This document shows positions 56,824 through 64,000 of a DNA stretch of 64,000 nt, in pieces. Position 1 is the first letter of the stretch. Each line of letters starts with the position of its first letter. A model generated the notes under the pieces. The model saw only the letters and a program-made list of their open reading frames with translations. It searched no databases and was not told where the DNA came from. The stretch is from the NCBI RefSeq assembly GCF_947497025.1, contig NZ_CANMFC010000003.1:186001-250000 (forward strand). The letters run 5' to 3'. The DNA comes from an uncultured Kushneria sp. (GTDB taxonomy: Bacteria; Pseudomonadota; Gammaproteobacteria; Pseudomonadales; Halomonadaceae). The position numbers and the translations under genes are program-made.

Positions 56824-57780
56824 TCAGGCCATCGGGTCATAGCCCTGCAAAATGCCGACTCGCGGCATGTTGCGCTCCCATATCGGGGGCTCTCCCACGA
56901 CCTCCTGCAAACACTCGATAAAGCGCCGGGTCTTGAGGGATAGAAACTCACGATGGGGGTAGACCATATAAATATCCGGGCTTGGCGCCAGCCGCAGCTC
57001 GGGCAGGATCGGGAACAGTTTGCCGTCACGAAAGGCGTCTTCAAGCATAAAGGCCGACATCACCCCATAACACAGTCCCACCAGCATGGCCCTGACCATG
57101 ACCTCGGGTTCATTGGTGCGAAAGTGTGAATTGAAAGCGCCGCGGACAATGGTGTCATGTTCATTATAGTAATGAAGATAGTCCAGCGTCAGATCGTCGC
57201 GCGAGTAGGTCACGGCCGGTAATCGCAACAGTTCTTCGACACTTTCAGGCAGGCCATGTCTTTGAATGAATTCGGGACTGGCGCAGATGACCCGATGATT
57301 GTGTGCCAGCGACCGGGCAATCAGCGATGAATCCTGCGGTTCACTGATGCGAATGACAAGATCGTAACCACCGGCGATGACATCGACATAGGCATTATCG
57401 AGCTGTAGCTCGACGTGCATGTCCTTAAAGCGCCTCATGAAAATGCCCATGGCCGGCCCCACGTAGCGTCGGCCAAAATCCGTTGGGGCATTAATGCGCA
57501 ATACGCCCCGCGGTTCGCTCTGGTAAGCCTCTGCCACGTGACGCGCATCTTCAAGGGCGGTGCGCAGGCGCAGGGCACGATGATAGATCTCTCGACCGAC
57601 GTCCGTTAGATGCACCACACGGGTCGAACGGTTGAAAAGGCGCACTTCCAGTTCCTTTTCCAGCTGCCGGATCTGGCGAGAAATGACAGAGCGGTCGACA
57701 TGACGCAGATCAGCTGCGCGGGTGAAGCTTCCGGCCTCGACAACCTCGGCAAGGAGTAAAAGACGGCTGGACAGATCCAT
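56824..57780 (-). CDS. LysR-family transcriptional regulator, CrgA-like
   Basis: A 318-residue LTTR. The helix-turn-helix (about 15-45) has FTRAADLRHVDRSVISRQIRQLE. The effector domain (about 85-300) has GVLRINAPTDFGRRYVGPAM, typical of the CrgA/DsdC subgroup. It is divergent from the small secreted protein gene at 57939. A perfect 21-base palindrome lies 23 bases upstream of its own start, so autoregulation and control of the neighbour are likely. The ligand is not known. Confidence 0.92.
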   Translation of the reverse strand: MDLSSRLLLLAEVVEAGSFTRAADLRHVDRSVISRQIRQLEKELEVRLFNRSTRVVHLTDVGREIYHRALRLRTALEDARHVAEAYQSEPRGVLRINAPTDFGRRYVGPAMGIFMRRFKDMHVELQLDNAYVDVIAGGYDLVIRISEPQDSSLIARSLAHNHRVICASPEFIQRHGLPESVEELLRLPAVTYSRDDLTLDYLHYYNEHDTIVRGAFNSHFRTNEPEVMVRAMLVGLCYGVMSAFMLEDAFRDGKLFPILPELRLAPSPDIYMVYPHREFLSLKTRRFIECLQEVVGEPPIWERNMPRVGILQGYDPMA

Positions 57781-57803
57781 GAATGCTTGCCTCTCCCGGC
57801 TGG

Positions 57804-57824
57804 ATGTTGCGCTTTTTGCAACAT
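57804..57824. promoter_or_regulatory. Candidate LysR operator
   Basis: ATGTTGC (57804-57810) and GCAACAT (57818-57824) are perfect inverted arms around 7 bases. The site contains the T-N11-A pattern of LTTR operators and lies 23 bases upstream of the regulator gene and about 115 bases upstream of the divergent secreted-protein gene. Confidence 0.62.
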
Positions 57825-57938
57825 AAAGTTGTTATAGAGTGCATCGATTAGAAGTGCTTTCAGGTGGAGAATATACCTATCGGTACGGACGCTGACAAAA
57901 GCAGCTCCGAGATATACCACACTGAAAAGGGACATGAC

Positions 57939-58409
57939 ATGACACGCACATTTCTGATCGCTGCTCTTTCACTGACCACCCTGATGGCACAGCAAAGCAT
58001 GGCTTCCACCACCGAAGGCCAGTTCATGAAGGCTAACAACGGCGCTGCGTTGAATACCACCAGCAACACACTGTCGCCTTCAGCCGTCGCTACTGCTGAA
58101 GGACTGACCGGCACCTATTATGCCGCTCAGGGTGCCCCGCATCGCTTTCAATTCAATGTCGAAAATGACGGTCAGGTCCAGCTGGCCAGCCGCCATCCGG
58201 CAGGGGCTCACAATACTGCCTATCGCCTGAATGCCATGGTGCTTGATCAGCAGGGGCAGGTAGTAGCCAGCAGCGCCAGCGATGCCCAGGGCAATTTCAA
58301 CATCGATAGCAACCTGACGGCCGGGCAGTACACGCTGGTAGTGGATGGTAATACCACTCAGAGCCCTTCAAGCTCGGACAGCAGCTACGAGATTCTCACT
58401 TCAATGTAA
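57939..58409 (+). CDS. Small secreted protein of unknown function
   Basis: A 156-residue exported protein with a signal peptide (MTRTFLIAALSLTTLMAQ, cleavage near SMAS). The mature part is a probable all-beta domain: GTYYAAQGAPHRFQFNVENDG, RLNAMVLDQQGQVVASS and GQYTLVVDGNT resemble the bacterial pre-peptidase C-terminal (PPC) type repeat. The rest is Ser/Thr/Asn-rich. ATG 57939 has AAGGGA 7 bases upstream; the longer frame is not needed for export. It is divergent from the LysR gene, which may control it. A strong terminator follows. Confidence 0.7.
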   Translation: MTRTFLIAALSLTTLMAQQSMASTTEGQFMKANNGAALNTTSNTLSPSAVATAEGLTGTYYAAQGAPHRFQFNVENDGQVQLASRHPAGAHNTAYRLNAMVLDQQGQVVASSASDAQGNFNIDSNLTAGQYTLVVDGNTTQSPSSSDSSYEILTSM

Positions 58410-58455
58410 CCCGGGTGAGTCTGGCGGGCTTTAAACCGTCAGAAAACGTGATCCG

Positions 58456-58483
58456 AAAAAGCAGGCATCGCCTGCTTTTTTTT
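58456..58483 (+). terminator. Terminator of the small secreted protein gene
   Basis: GCAGGC / GCCTGC has a 3-base loop, is preceded by AAAAA and followed by eight T. Confidence 0.92.
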
Positions 58484-58542
58484 GTGCATAAGGTTAGACT
58501 GCGCGCCGCATTCCCTTTCATCCCATAAACTCTGGAGGTGCT

Positions 58543-59913
58543 GTGGCATCGCCTCAAACCCGAGAAATGGGTAAAACTCTCTGGCACCAGACACTGCCGA
58601 TGGCCGTGGGCGTGATGGCGCTTCTGGGCTTCAATCTGATTGATAGTATCTTTATCGCGCGCCTGGGCACCCAGCCACTGGCGGCACAGTCGTTCACGTT
58701 TCCGGTGGCGACGGTCATCATTGGAGTACAGGTCGGCTTCGGCATTGCCATTGCGGCTTTGATCTCCCGCGCGCTGGGGGCCGATGAGGAGGCTCGCGCT
58801 CGCCGGCTGGGCAGTCTTGTACTGCTGGGCGGCAGTGCTGCCATGCTTGTGTTACTGCTGCTACTCTGGCTTTTGGAGCCGATCATTTTCCGCCTGCTGG
58901 GTGCCAATGAAGCAACAATGGTGCTGATTCATCAGTACTGGGGCCCCTGGCTGCTGGCCAGCTGGGTCGGTGCGCTGCTGTATCTGGGCTATAGCCTCTT
59001 TCGCGCTCATGGGGAAACGCGTCTTCCAGGTCGCATGATGGTGCTGACCAGCCTGATCAACCTGGTGCTGGACCCTGTACTGATCTTTGGCATGGGGCCC
59101 TTCGATGGCTGGGGGCTGGCGGGTGCGGCATGGGCAACATTGATTGCCTTTGTCATCGGTCTTCTGGTGCTGGCACAAAGCCTTGCCCGGCGCGACTGGC
59201 TCAGCGCTTCCGGCCTTCGTCAGGAAGCCGGTGTCTCGCTCACGCGCTTTATGAGCATTGCGTTACCGGCCATGGCCTCACAGCTGCTGCCGGCAGTATC
59301 GGCACTGGCCGCGACCGGTATTGTGGCAAGGCTCGGCGAGGCGGCTGTCGCGGCCTGGGGGCTTGCGGCGCGTCTGGAAACCTTCGTCATTCTGGTGGTT
59401 CTGGGGTTGACCATGTCTCTGCCCCCCTGGCTTGGCCGCAGTTTTGGGGCGGGGCGCTGGCAGGAAATTCGTGCGCTGATGAATCTGGCAGCTCGAGTGG
59501 TGCTTGTCTGGCAGCTGGTGCTTGGCATTGTGCTCAGTGCTGCCGCCATGCCGTTGGCAGGGCTGCTGGCGGGCAATGAAGAAGTGCGAGGTATGCTGGC
59601 CATGCTTTTGCATTTCATGCTGCCAAGCTACGCTTTTTTGGGTATCTGCATGCTGGTGGTTTCAGCGTGCAATGCGCTTGGCTGGCCACGTCGGGCCGTC
59701 ACTGTCTCCTTTATGCGGCTTTTTGCATGCTATTTGCCCTGTCTGAGCCTGGGCGCCTGGCTGGGCGGCTTCATGGGGCTGGGTATTGGCGCTGCCATTG
59801 GCAATGTGCTGGCTGGCGTACTGGCCTGGTGGAGTTATCGCCGTATACTGGGAGACAAGGGGCGCAAGTCAGATGATGTCGTATCCGACCAGCAGCATGA
59901 ACGTCTTTCGTGA
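58543..59913 (+). CDS. MATE-family efflux transporter
   Basis: A 456-residue exporter of the MATE family (multidrug or toxic-compound extrusion, driven by sodium or protons). It has twelve predicted membrane segments in two similar halves. LPMAVGVMALLGFNLIDSIFIARLG opens the first half, with FGIAIAALISRALGA in segment 2-3; MASQLLPAVSALAATGIVARLGE opens the second. The start is GTG 58543, with GGAGG 5 bases upstream. A sodium-coupled mechanism would suit a halophile, but ion use is not readable. Confidence 0.9.
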   Translation: MASPQTREMGKTLWHQTLPMAVGVMALLGFNLIDSIFIARLGTQPLAAQSFTFPVATVIIGVQVGFGIAIAALISRALGADEEARARRLGSLVLLGGSAAMLVLLLLLWLLEPIIFRLLGANEATMVLIHQYWGPWLLASWVGALLYLGYSLFRAHGETRLPGRMMVLTSLINLVLDPVLIFGMGPFDGWGLAGAAWATLIAFVIGLLVLAQSLARRDWLSASGLRQEAGVSLTRFMSIALPAMASQLLPAVSALAATGIVARLGEAAVAAWGLAARLETFVILVVLGLTMSLPPWLGRSFGAGRWQEIRALMNLAARVVLVWQLVLGIVLSAAAMPLAGLLAGNEEVRGMLAMLLHFMLPSYAFLGICMLVVSACNALGWPRRAVTVSFMRLFACYLPCLSLGAWLGGFMGLGIGAAIGNVLAGVLAWWSYRRILGDKGRKSDDVVSDQQHERLS

Positions 59914-59970
59914 AGAGGAGCAGCGTTGCGTTTATAGTATTAGTACTCTTTCATGATCGATAGGGCGGAA

Positions 59971-60480
59971 ATGGTGATGCGCAGTAGGCCAACTGGATAT
60001 CGTGACAGGCTGTCAGGGCTTGTCATCGTGGCAATGCTGGCCGGTTGCACGCAGCACTCGGCACAGGATAGCGATGTCACACAGGCAGGCATGTCATCCG
60101 ATGATATTCCAGGGGCCGATGCGCTTTTTGATCAGGCCAATACTGATGGGCGCAGTGGTCTGAGCGCCCTGGATCTTGAGCGCCTCGGTCTGGGAAATTA
60201 CTGGAATACGCTGGATGCAAACGGCGACGCTCAGGTCTCGCGTAAGGAGTTTCGCAAACGTTTCGATGATCCGGCCCTCCAGCGCCGGCTTTACAACAGA
60301 GGGCCGGGATCAGAAGAGGCCACCTCGGAACAGGCCGTTTCCTCCTCTTGGCATCTGCCGCCCGCATCGCCCGCTCAGGGGTGGCGGCGCTCCGATTCAG
60401 CGTCAGCCCCGGCGACCCTGAGTGCGCCGGTTGAGCCTGCCACATCGGCAGACAATACCGGGAATTCAGAATCTCCCTGA
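59971..60480 (+). CDS. EF-hand-like lipoprotein
   Basis: A 169-residue predicted lipoprotein with a signal peptide and lipobox LAGC (cysteine near residue 26). After it come one canonical EF-hand loop, DANGDAQVSRKEF (D-x-N-x-D-x-x-x-x-x-x-E), and a degenerate one upstream, DQANTDGRSGLSALDL. The remaining C-terminal 60 residues are Ser/Ala/Pro-rich and probably disordered. It may bind calcium in the periplasm. ATG 59971 has AGGG 5 bases upstream; ATG 59953 and 59977 are alternatives. A terminator follows. Confidence 0.72.
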   Translation: MVMRSRPTGYRDRLSGLVIVAMLAGCTQHSAQDSDVTQAGMSSDDIPGADALFDQANTDGRSGLSALDLERLGLGNYWNTLDANGDAQVSRKEFRKRFDDPALQRRLYNRGPGSEEATSEQAVSSSWHLPPASPAQGWRRSDSASAPATLSAPVEPATSADNTGNSESP

Positions 60481-60492
60481 AACGTCCGGATA

Positions 60493-60522
60493 AAAAAAGC
60501 GAGCCTTCAGGCTCGCTTTTTT
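60493..60522. terminator. Terminator between EF-hand lipoprotein and aminotransferase
   Basis: AAAAAAGCGAGCC / GGCTCGCTTTTTT form a perfect 13-bp stem with a 4-base loop. It serves convergent genes. Confidence 0.92.
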
Positions 60523-60539
60523 ATGCTGACGCGGGGTCG

Positions 60540-61730
60540 TTATTTCACAACCGTGGCAATGGCACTGGCCACGTAGTCCAGCGACGCTTCGGAAAGCCCG
60601 GCAATGTTGGCACGACCGGAGCCCACCATGTAGATGCTGAACTCATCGCGCAGCCGCTTGACCTGTTTCTGAGTCAGCCCGGTATAGGAGAACATGCCGC
60701 GCTGGTCTGCAATAAAGGCGAAGCGTTCTTCAAGGCCGTGGGGACGAAAAGCCGCCACGAAATCGCTGCGCAGACCATTGATGCGTCCGCGCATGTCCGC
60801 AAGCTCCTGCTTCCACTGCTCGGTCAGTGTCTGCGAGCTCAGGATCTCGGCCACCACGGCGGCCCCGTGAGAGGGGGGCGTGGAGTAGTTTTCGCGAGCG
60901 GCAATGGCGACCTGGGTGCGCACATTTTGCATCTGCTCTTCATCGGCAGCCAGCACCATTAGCGAGCCGGTACGCTCGCGATAGAGACCGAAGTTTTTTG
61001 AGCAGGATGTTGTGATCAACATTTCATCGAGTGTTTCGACAAACAGGCGTACGCCAAAGGCATCCTGATCAAGTCCGTCGCCAAAACCCTGGTAGGCAAA
61101 ATCGATCAGCGGCAGCAGTCCACGCGATTGGACCACGTCCAGAATCTTGCGCCATTGATCCTCGGACAGATCAAAGCCGGTCGGATTATGGCAGCAGGCG
61201 TGCAGCAGCACGATGTCGCCTTCCGGAACTTCCTTTAGAGCGGCCAGCATCGCCTCGAAATCCAGACGGTTATCGGCATTGACGTACGGGTAGTGTTTGA
61301 CCTCGATGCCGGCAGCGTCAAAGATGGCCGGATGATTGGGCCAGGTCGGGTCACTTAGCCAGATGGCGCGATTCGGCAAATGGGCCTTCAAAAAGTCGGC
61401 GGCCAGACGCAGGGCACCGGTACCTCCTGGTGTCTGGGTCGTGCTGATGCGCCGGGCTTTCAATGCTGCAGAGTCTTCACCCACCACCATTCTGGTGACC
61501 GCCTCGGTATAGCGCGAATCGCCATGAGAGCCAATATAGCTTTTGGTGACCTCGCTTTGACAAAGCTGCTCTTCCGCCTTCTTGACAGTCGCAAGTACCG
61601 GCGTGCGGCCCTGGTCATCACGATAGACACCAACCCCAAGATCGACCTTCTGGGGGTTGGTGTCCTGTTGATAGGCTTCGATCAGGCCGAGGATAGCGTC
61701 CCCGGGAACTCGCTCGATACGCTCGAACAT
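60540..61730 (-). CDS. Aspartate/aromatic-amino-acid aminotransferase (class I)
   Basis: A PLP aminotransferase of 396 residues, the length of AspC and TyrB. The PLP lysine is Lys245 in TTSCSKNFGLYRERTG (E. coli AspC has SYSKNFGLYNERVG); N-P-T-G near residue 182 and RGMFSYTGL near the substrate Arg are present. It could serve aspartate, tyrosine or phenylalanine; AspC and TyrB cannot be separated by eye, so no symbol is given. ATG 61730 fits the family start MFERI; TTG 61736 is the longer frame. The gene is convergent with the lipoprotein gene. Confidence 0.93.
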   Translation of the reverse strand: MFERIERVPGDAILGLIEAYQQDTNPQKVDLGVGVYRDDQGRTPVLATVKKAEEQLCQSEVTKSYIGSHGDSRYTEAVTRMVVGEDSAALKARRISTTQTPGGTGALRLAADFLKAHLPNRAIWLSDPTWPNHPAIFDAAGIEVKHYPYVNADNRLDFEAMLAALKEVPEGDIVLLHACCHNPTGFDLSEDQWRKILDVVQSRGLLPLIDFAYQGFGDGLDQDAFGVRLFVETLDEMLITTSCSKNFGLYRERTGSLMVLAADEEQMQNVRTQVAIAARENYSTPPSHGAAVVAEILSSQTLTEQWKQELADMRGRINGLRSDFVAAFRPHGLEERFAFIADQRGMFSYTGLTQKQVKRLRDEFSIYMVGSGRANIAGLSEASLDYVASAIATVVK

Positions 61731-61859
61731 CTTCAATGACTACCTCGTCGGGTTGACGGTCCTGAATGGGCATATGGGTGGTACCCGGGAAATAATGCCA
61801 TCGCGGGGCCGCCACGGCTACCGTAGATGCCTGGCGACCCGTGACCAGAGAGAAAGGGC

Positions 61860-63005
<1,146 letters not shown>

Positions 63006-63206
63006 GCCATTCTCCCCTAGTAATGGTTTATTACCCCCACGATGTTTCTCTGTACCATGAGCGGGTGACACATCTGGTGATATCAAGGATGTTTGGAGAT
63101 ATTTTCTTGTCCGGACCTTAAAAATTTAAGCGACAATTGCTGATTTTGCAGCCGTATTTTTATAAACGATGTTTACGTTGCCAGCATCTTTCTGGAGGGA
63201 AGTGTC

Positions 63207-63545
63207 ATGAAGGTTATGGTAGATCTATGTGTGGTGCCACTCGGGGTAGGTGTTTCGGTAGGGACTTACGTGTCGGCCTGCCAGGAGGTGATCGAGCAGG
63301 CGGGTCTTTCGCATCAGATGCATGCCTATGGCACCAACATCGAAGGGGAGTGGGAGGCTGTTTTCGAGGCGGTCAGGCGCTGTCACGAAGTCGTGCATGA
63401 CCTGGGGGCGCCCAGGATTACGACCTCCATGCGCATCGGCACTCGAACGGATCGTGAGCAGAGCATGTCCGACAAGATCGAAAGTGTGCAGGCGATTCGA
63501 CAACGCGGGAAAAGCGGGATCAGTGACAGCGCAGGGTCAGCGTAG
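63207..63545 (+). CDS. Thiamine-binding-type MTH1187-family protein
   Basis: A 112-residue cytoplasmic protein with a ferredoxin-like fold. MKVMVDLCVVPLGVGVSVGTYVSACQE and HAYGTNIEGEWEAVFEAV match the MTH1187/YkoF family, whose solved members bind thiamine-like ligands or form hexamers. HxxLGAPRITTSMRIGTRTD is the last conserved part. The ATG has GGAG upstream (CTGGAGGGAAG). The 3' end overlaps the convergent lipoprotein gene by 26 bases. Confidence 0.85.
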   Translation: MKVMVDLCVVPLGVGVSVGTYVSACQEVIEQAGLSHQMHAYGTNIEGEWEAVFEAVRRCHEVVHDLGAPRITTSMRIGTRTDREQSMSDKIESVQAIRQRGKSGISDSAGSA

Positions 63546-63876
63546 TGCGCCAGATGTCGCCTTCCAATGTGGCCGCTTCAAGGGCATCCGTGGTGGAGCG
63601 TGCAATCGGGGCGTCATCCAGGGTGGCCATGGCCGGTGGCGTGGTCTGCATGTCCACCATGCTGGCCTGTCGGCCGCCGCGTGACAGACACAAATGTTGC
63701 CCGGTCTCCATGGCATTGGCCCGAGCAGTGGGCTCATCCGTGGCGCCGGCGGTAACGACCAGCGTATCTTTTTCCTGACTGTCCTGCAAAACAGTGCCGC
63801 AGGCTGTCAGCAGGCCGGACAGTAGTAGCATACTGGCGCAGGTGCCTGCAGATTTCAGTACGGGAGAAAAACGCAT
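63520..63876 (-). CDS. Small lipoprotein, function unknown
   Basis: A 118-residue predicted lipoprotein. It has a signal peptide and lipobox LTAC (cysteine near residue 26). The mature region has an Ala/Thr-rich segment with ATDEPTARANAMETGQHLCLSRGG and one more Cys near the C-terminus (LTLRCH). The two mature cysteines besides the lipid-bearing one could pair. No family is recognised. The start lies 5 bases from the stop of the next gene upstream on the same strand, so the two are probably co-transcribed. Confidence 0.65.
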   Translation of the reverse strand: MRFSPVLKSAGTCASMLLLSGLLTACGTVLQDSQEKDTLVVTAGATDEPTARANAMETGQHLCLSRGGRQASMVDMQTTPPAMATLDDAPIARSTTDALEAATLEGDIWRTTLTLRCH

Positions 63877-63878
63877 GG

Positions 63879-64000
63879 TCAGAGCACTCCCGAGGGGTTT
63901 TCAAAACCCTCAAGGTCGGTTAGCCAGCGCTGCGAATGCTGGGTCAAATGCTGGGTCAACAATTCCAGAATATTCCCACCCTGGCGCCAGTAATGCCAGT
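63879..64000 (-). CDS. Unknown protein, C-terminal 40 residues (rest outside window)
   Basis: The minus-strand frame enters at the window edge and ends at TGA 63881-63879. The visible tail reads WHYWRQGGNILELL, then THLTQH-like repeats, then RWLTDLEGFENP. It has the look of a real protein because it keeps one frame open and fits the operon spacing with the lipoprotein gene. No family was recognised from so short a piece. Confidence 0.55.
   Translation of the reverse strand, partial: WHYWRQGGNILELLTQHLTQHSQRWLTDLEGFENPSGVL
63935..63958. repeat. Tandem 12-base direct repeat
   Basis: AATGCTGGGTCA occurs twice head to tail. It lies inside the partial gene, in frame, and duplicates four residues (LTQH, or TQHL in the reading used). 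Confidence 0.85.

Overview
The window is ordinary chromosomal sequence from a GC-rich gammaproteobacterium. The best fit is a moderately halophilic member of the Halomonadaceae (Halomonas, Kushneria or Chromohalobacter type). That placement is inferred from three things: the protein sequences, the acidic bias of secreted and lipid-anchored proteins (most extreme at 16367-16810), and the Pseudomonas-like order truA-trpF-accD-folC-dedD-cvpA-purF-metZ. I see no rRNA, tRNA, insertion sequence, prophage, integrase, CRISPR array or toxin-antitoxin pair. About 62 genes are called, mostly core metabolism and cell envelope.

Layout. 1-5.0 kb: the 3' end of leuA, two overlapping lipoprotein genes (one FlgO-like), a small membrane protein, nfo and an FNT-family channel. 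5.0-10.8 kb: a Bcr/CflA-type exporter, then opgGH for osmoregulated periplasmic glucans. 10.8-14.5 kb: cysI and cysJ (sulfite reductase), read leftward from an AT-rich palindromic promoter region. 15.1-21.5 kb: a YegS-like lipid kinase, an acidic lipoprotein, a cold-shock protein, a 2-oxoglutarate/Fe(II) oxygenase with a GNAT enzyme, a double-TM2 protein, a CDF metal exporter and two tandem ExoD paralogues. 21.5-32.1 kb: slt, a YkvA-like protein, htpG behind a near-consensus sigma-32 promoter, a Bax-like glucosaminidase, a QseBC-type two-component system, gpsA-sixA and an AEC transporter. 32.1-38.7 kb: an alpha/beta hydrolase, an Smr protein, prmB, aroC, a poorly known 419-residue membrane protein and cysE. 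38.7-46.9 kb: a Tsx-like porin, a LysR regulator divergent from leuC-leuD-methyltransferase-leuB, then a GNAT gene overlapping asd. 46.9-56.8 kb: a fimV-like gene followed by the truA-to-metZ block. 56.8-64 kb: a second LysR regulator divergent from a small secreted protein, a MATE exporter, an EF-hand lipoprotein, an aspartate/aromatic aminotransferase, cfa, a thiamine-binding-type protein, a small lipoprotein and the end of one more gene.

How the genes work together. Several serve amino-acid synthesis: leuA, leuC, leuD and leuB for leucine; asd, metZ, cysE, cysI and cysJ for sulfur and aspartate-family amino acids; aroC, trpF and the aminotransferase for aromatics. Others fit a cell facing osmotic and envelope stress: opgGH, cfa, htpG, the csp gene, slt, the ExoD pair and several lipoproteins.

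I did not find a clear new multi-gene system. The items most worth following up are the membrane protein of unknown function at 36340-37599, the tandem ExoD pair with unusually similar 5' ends, the palindromes beside the two LysR genes, the AT-rich palindrome upstream of cysJ, a possible 28-residue membrane peptide at 32241-32327, and the heat-shock promoter and 5' hairpin of htpG.
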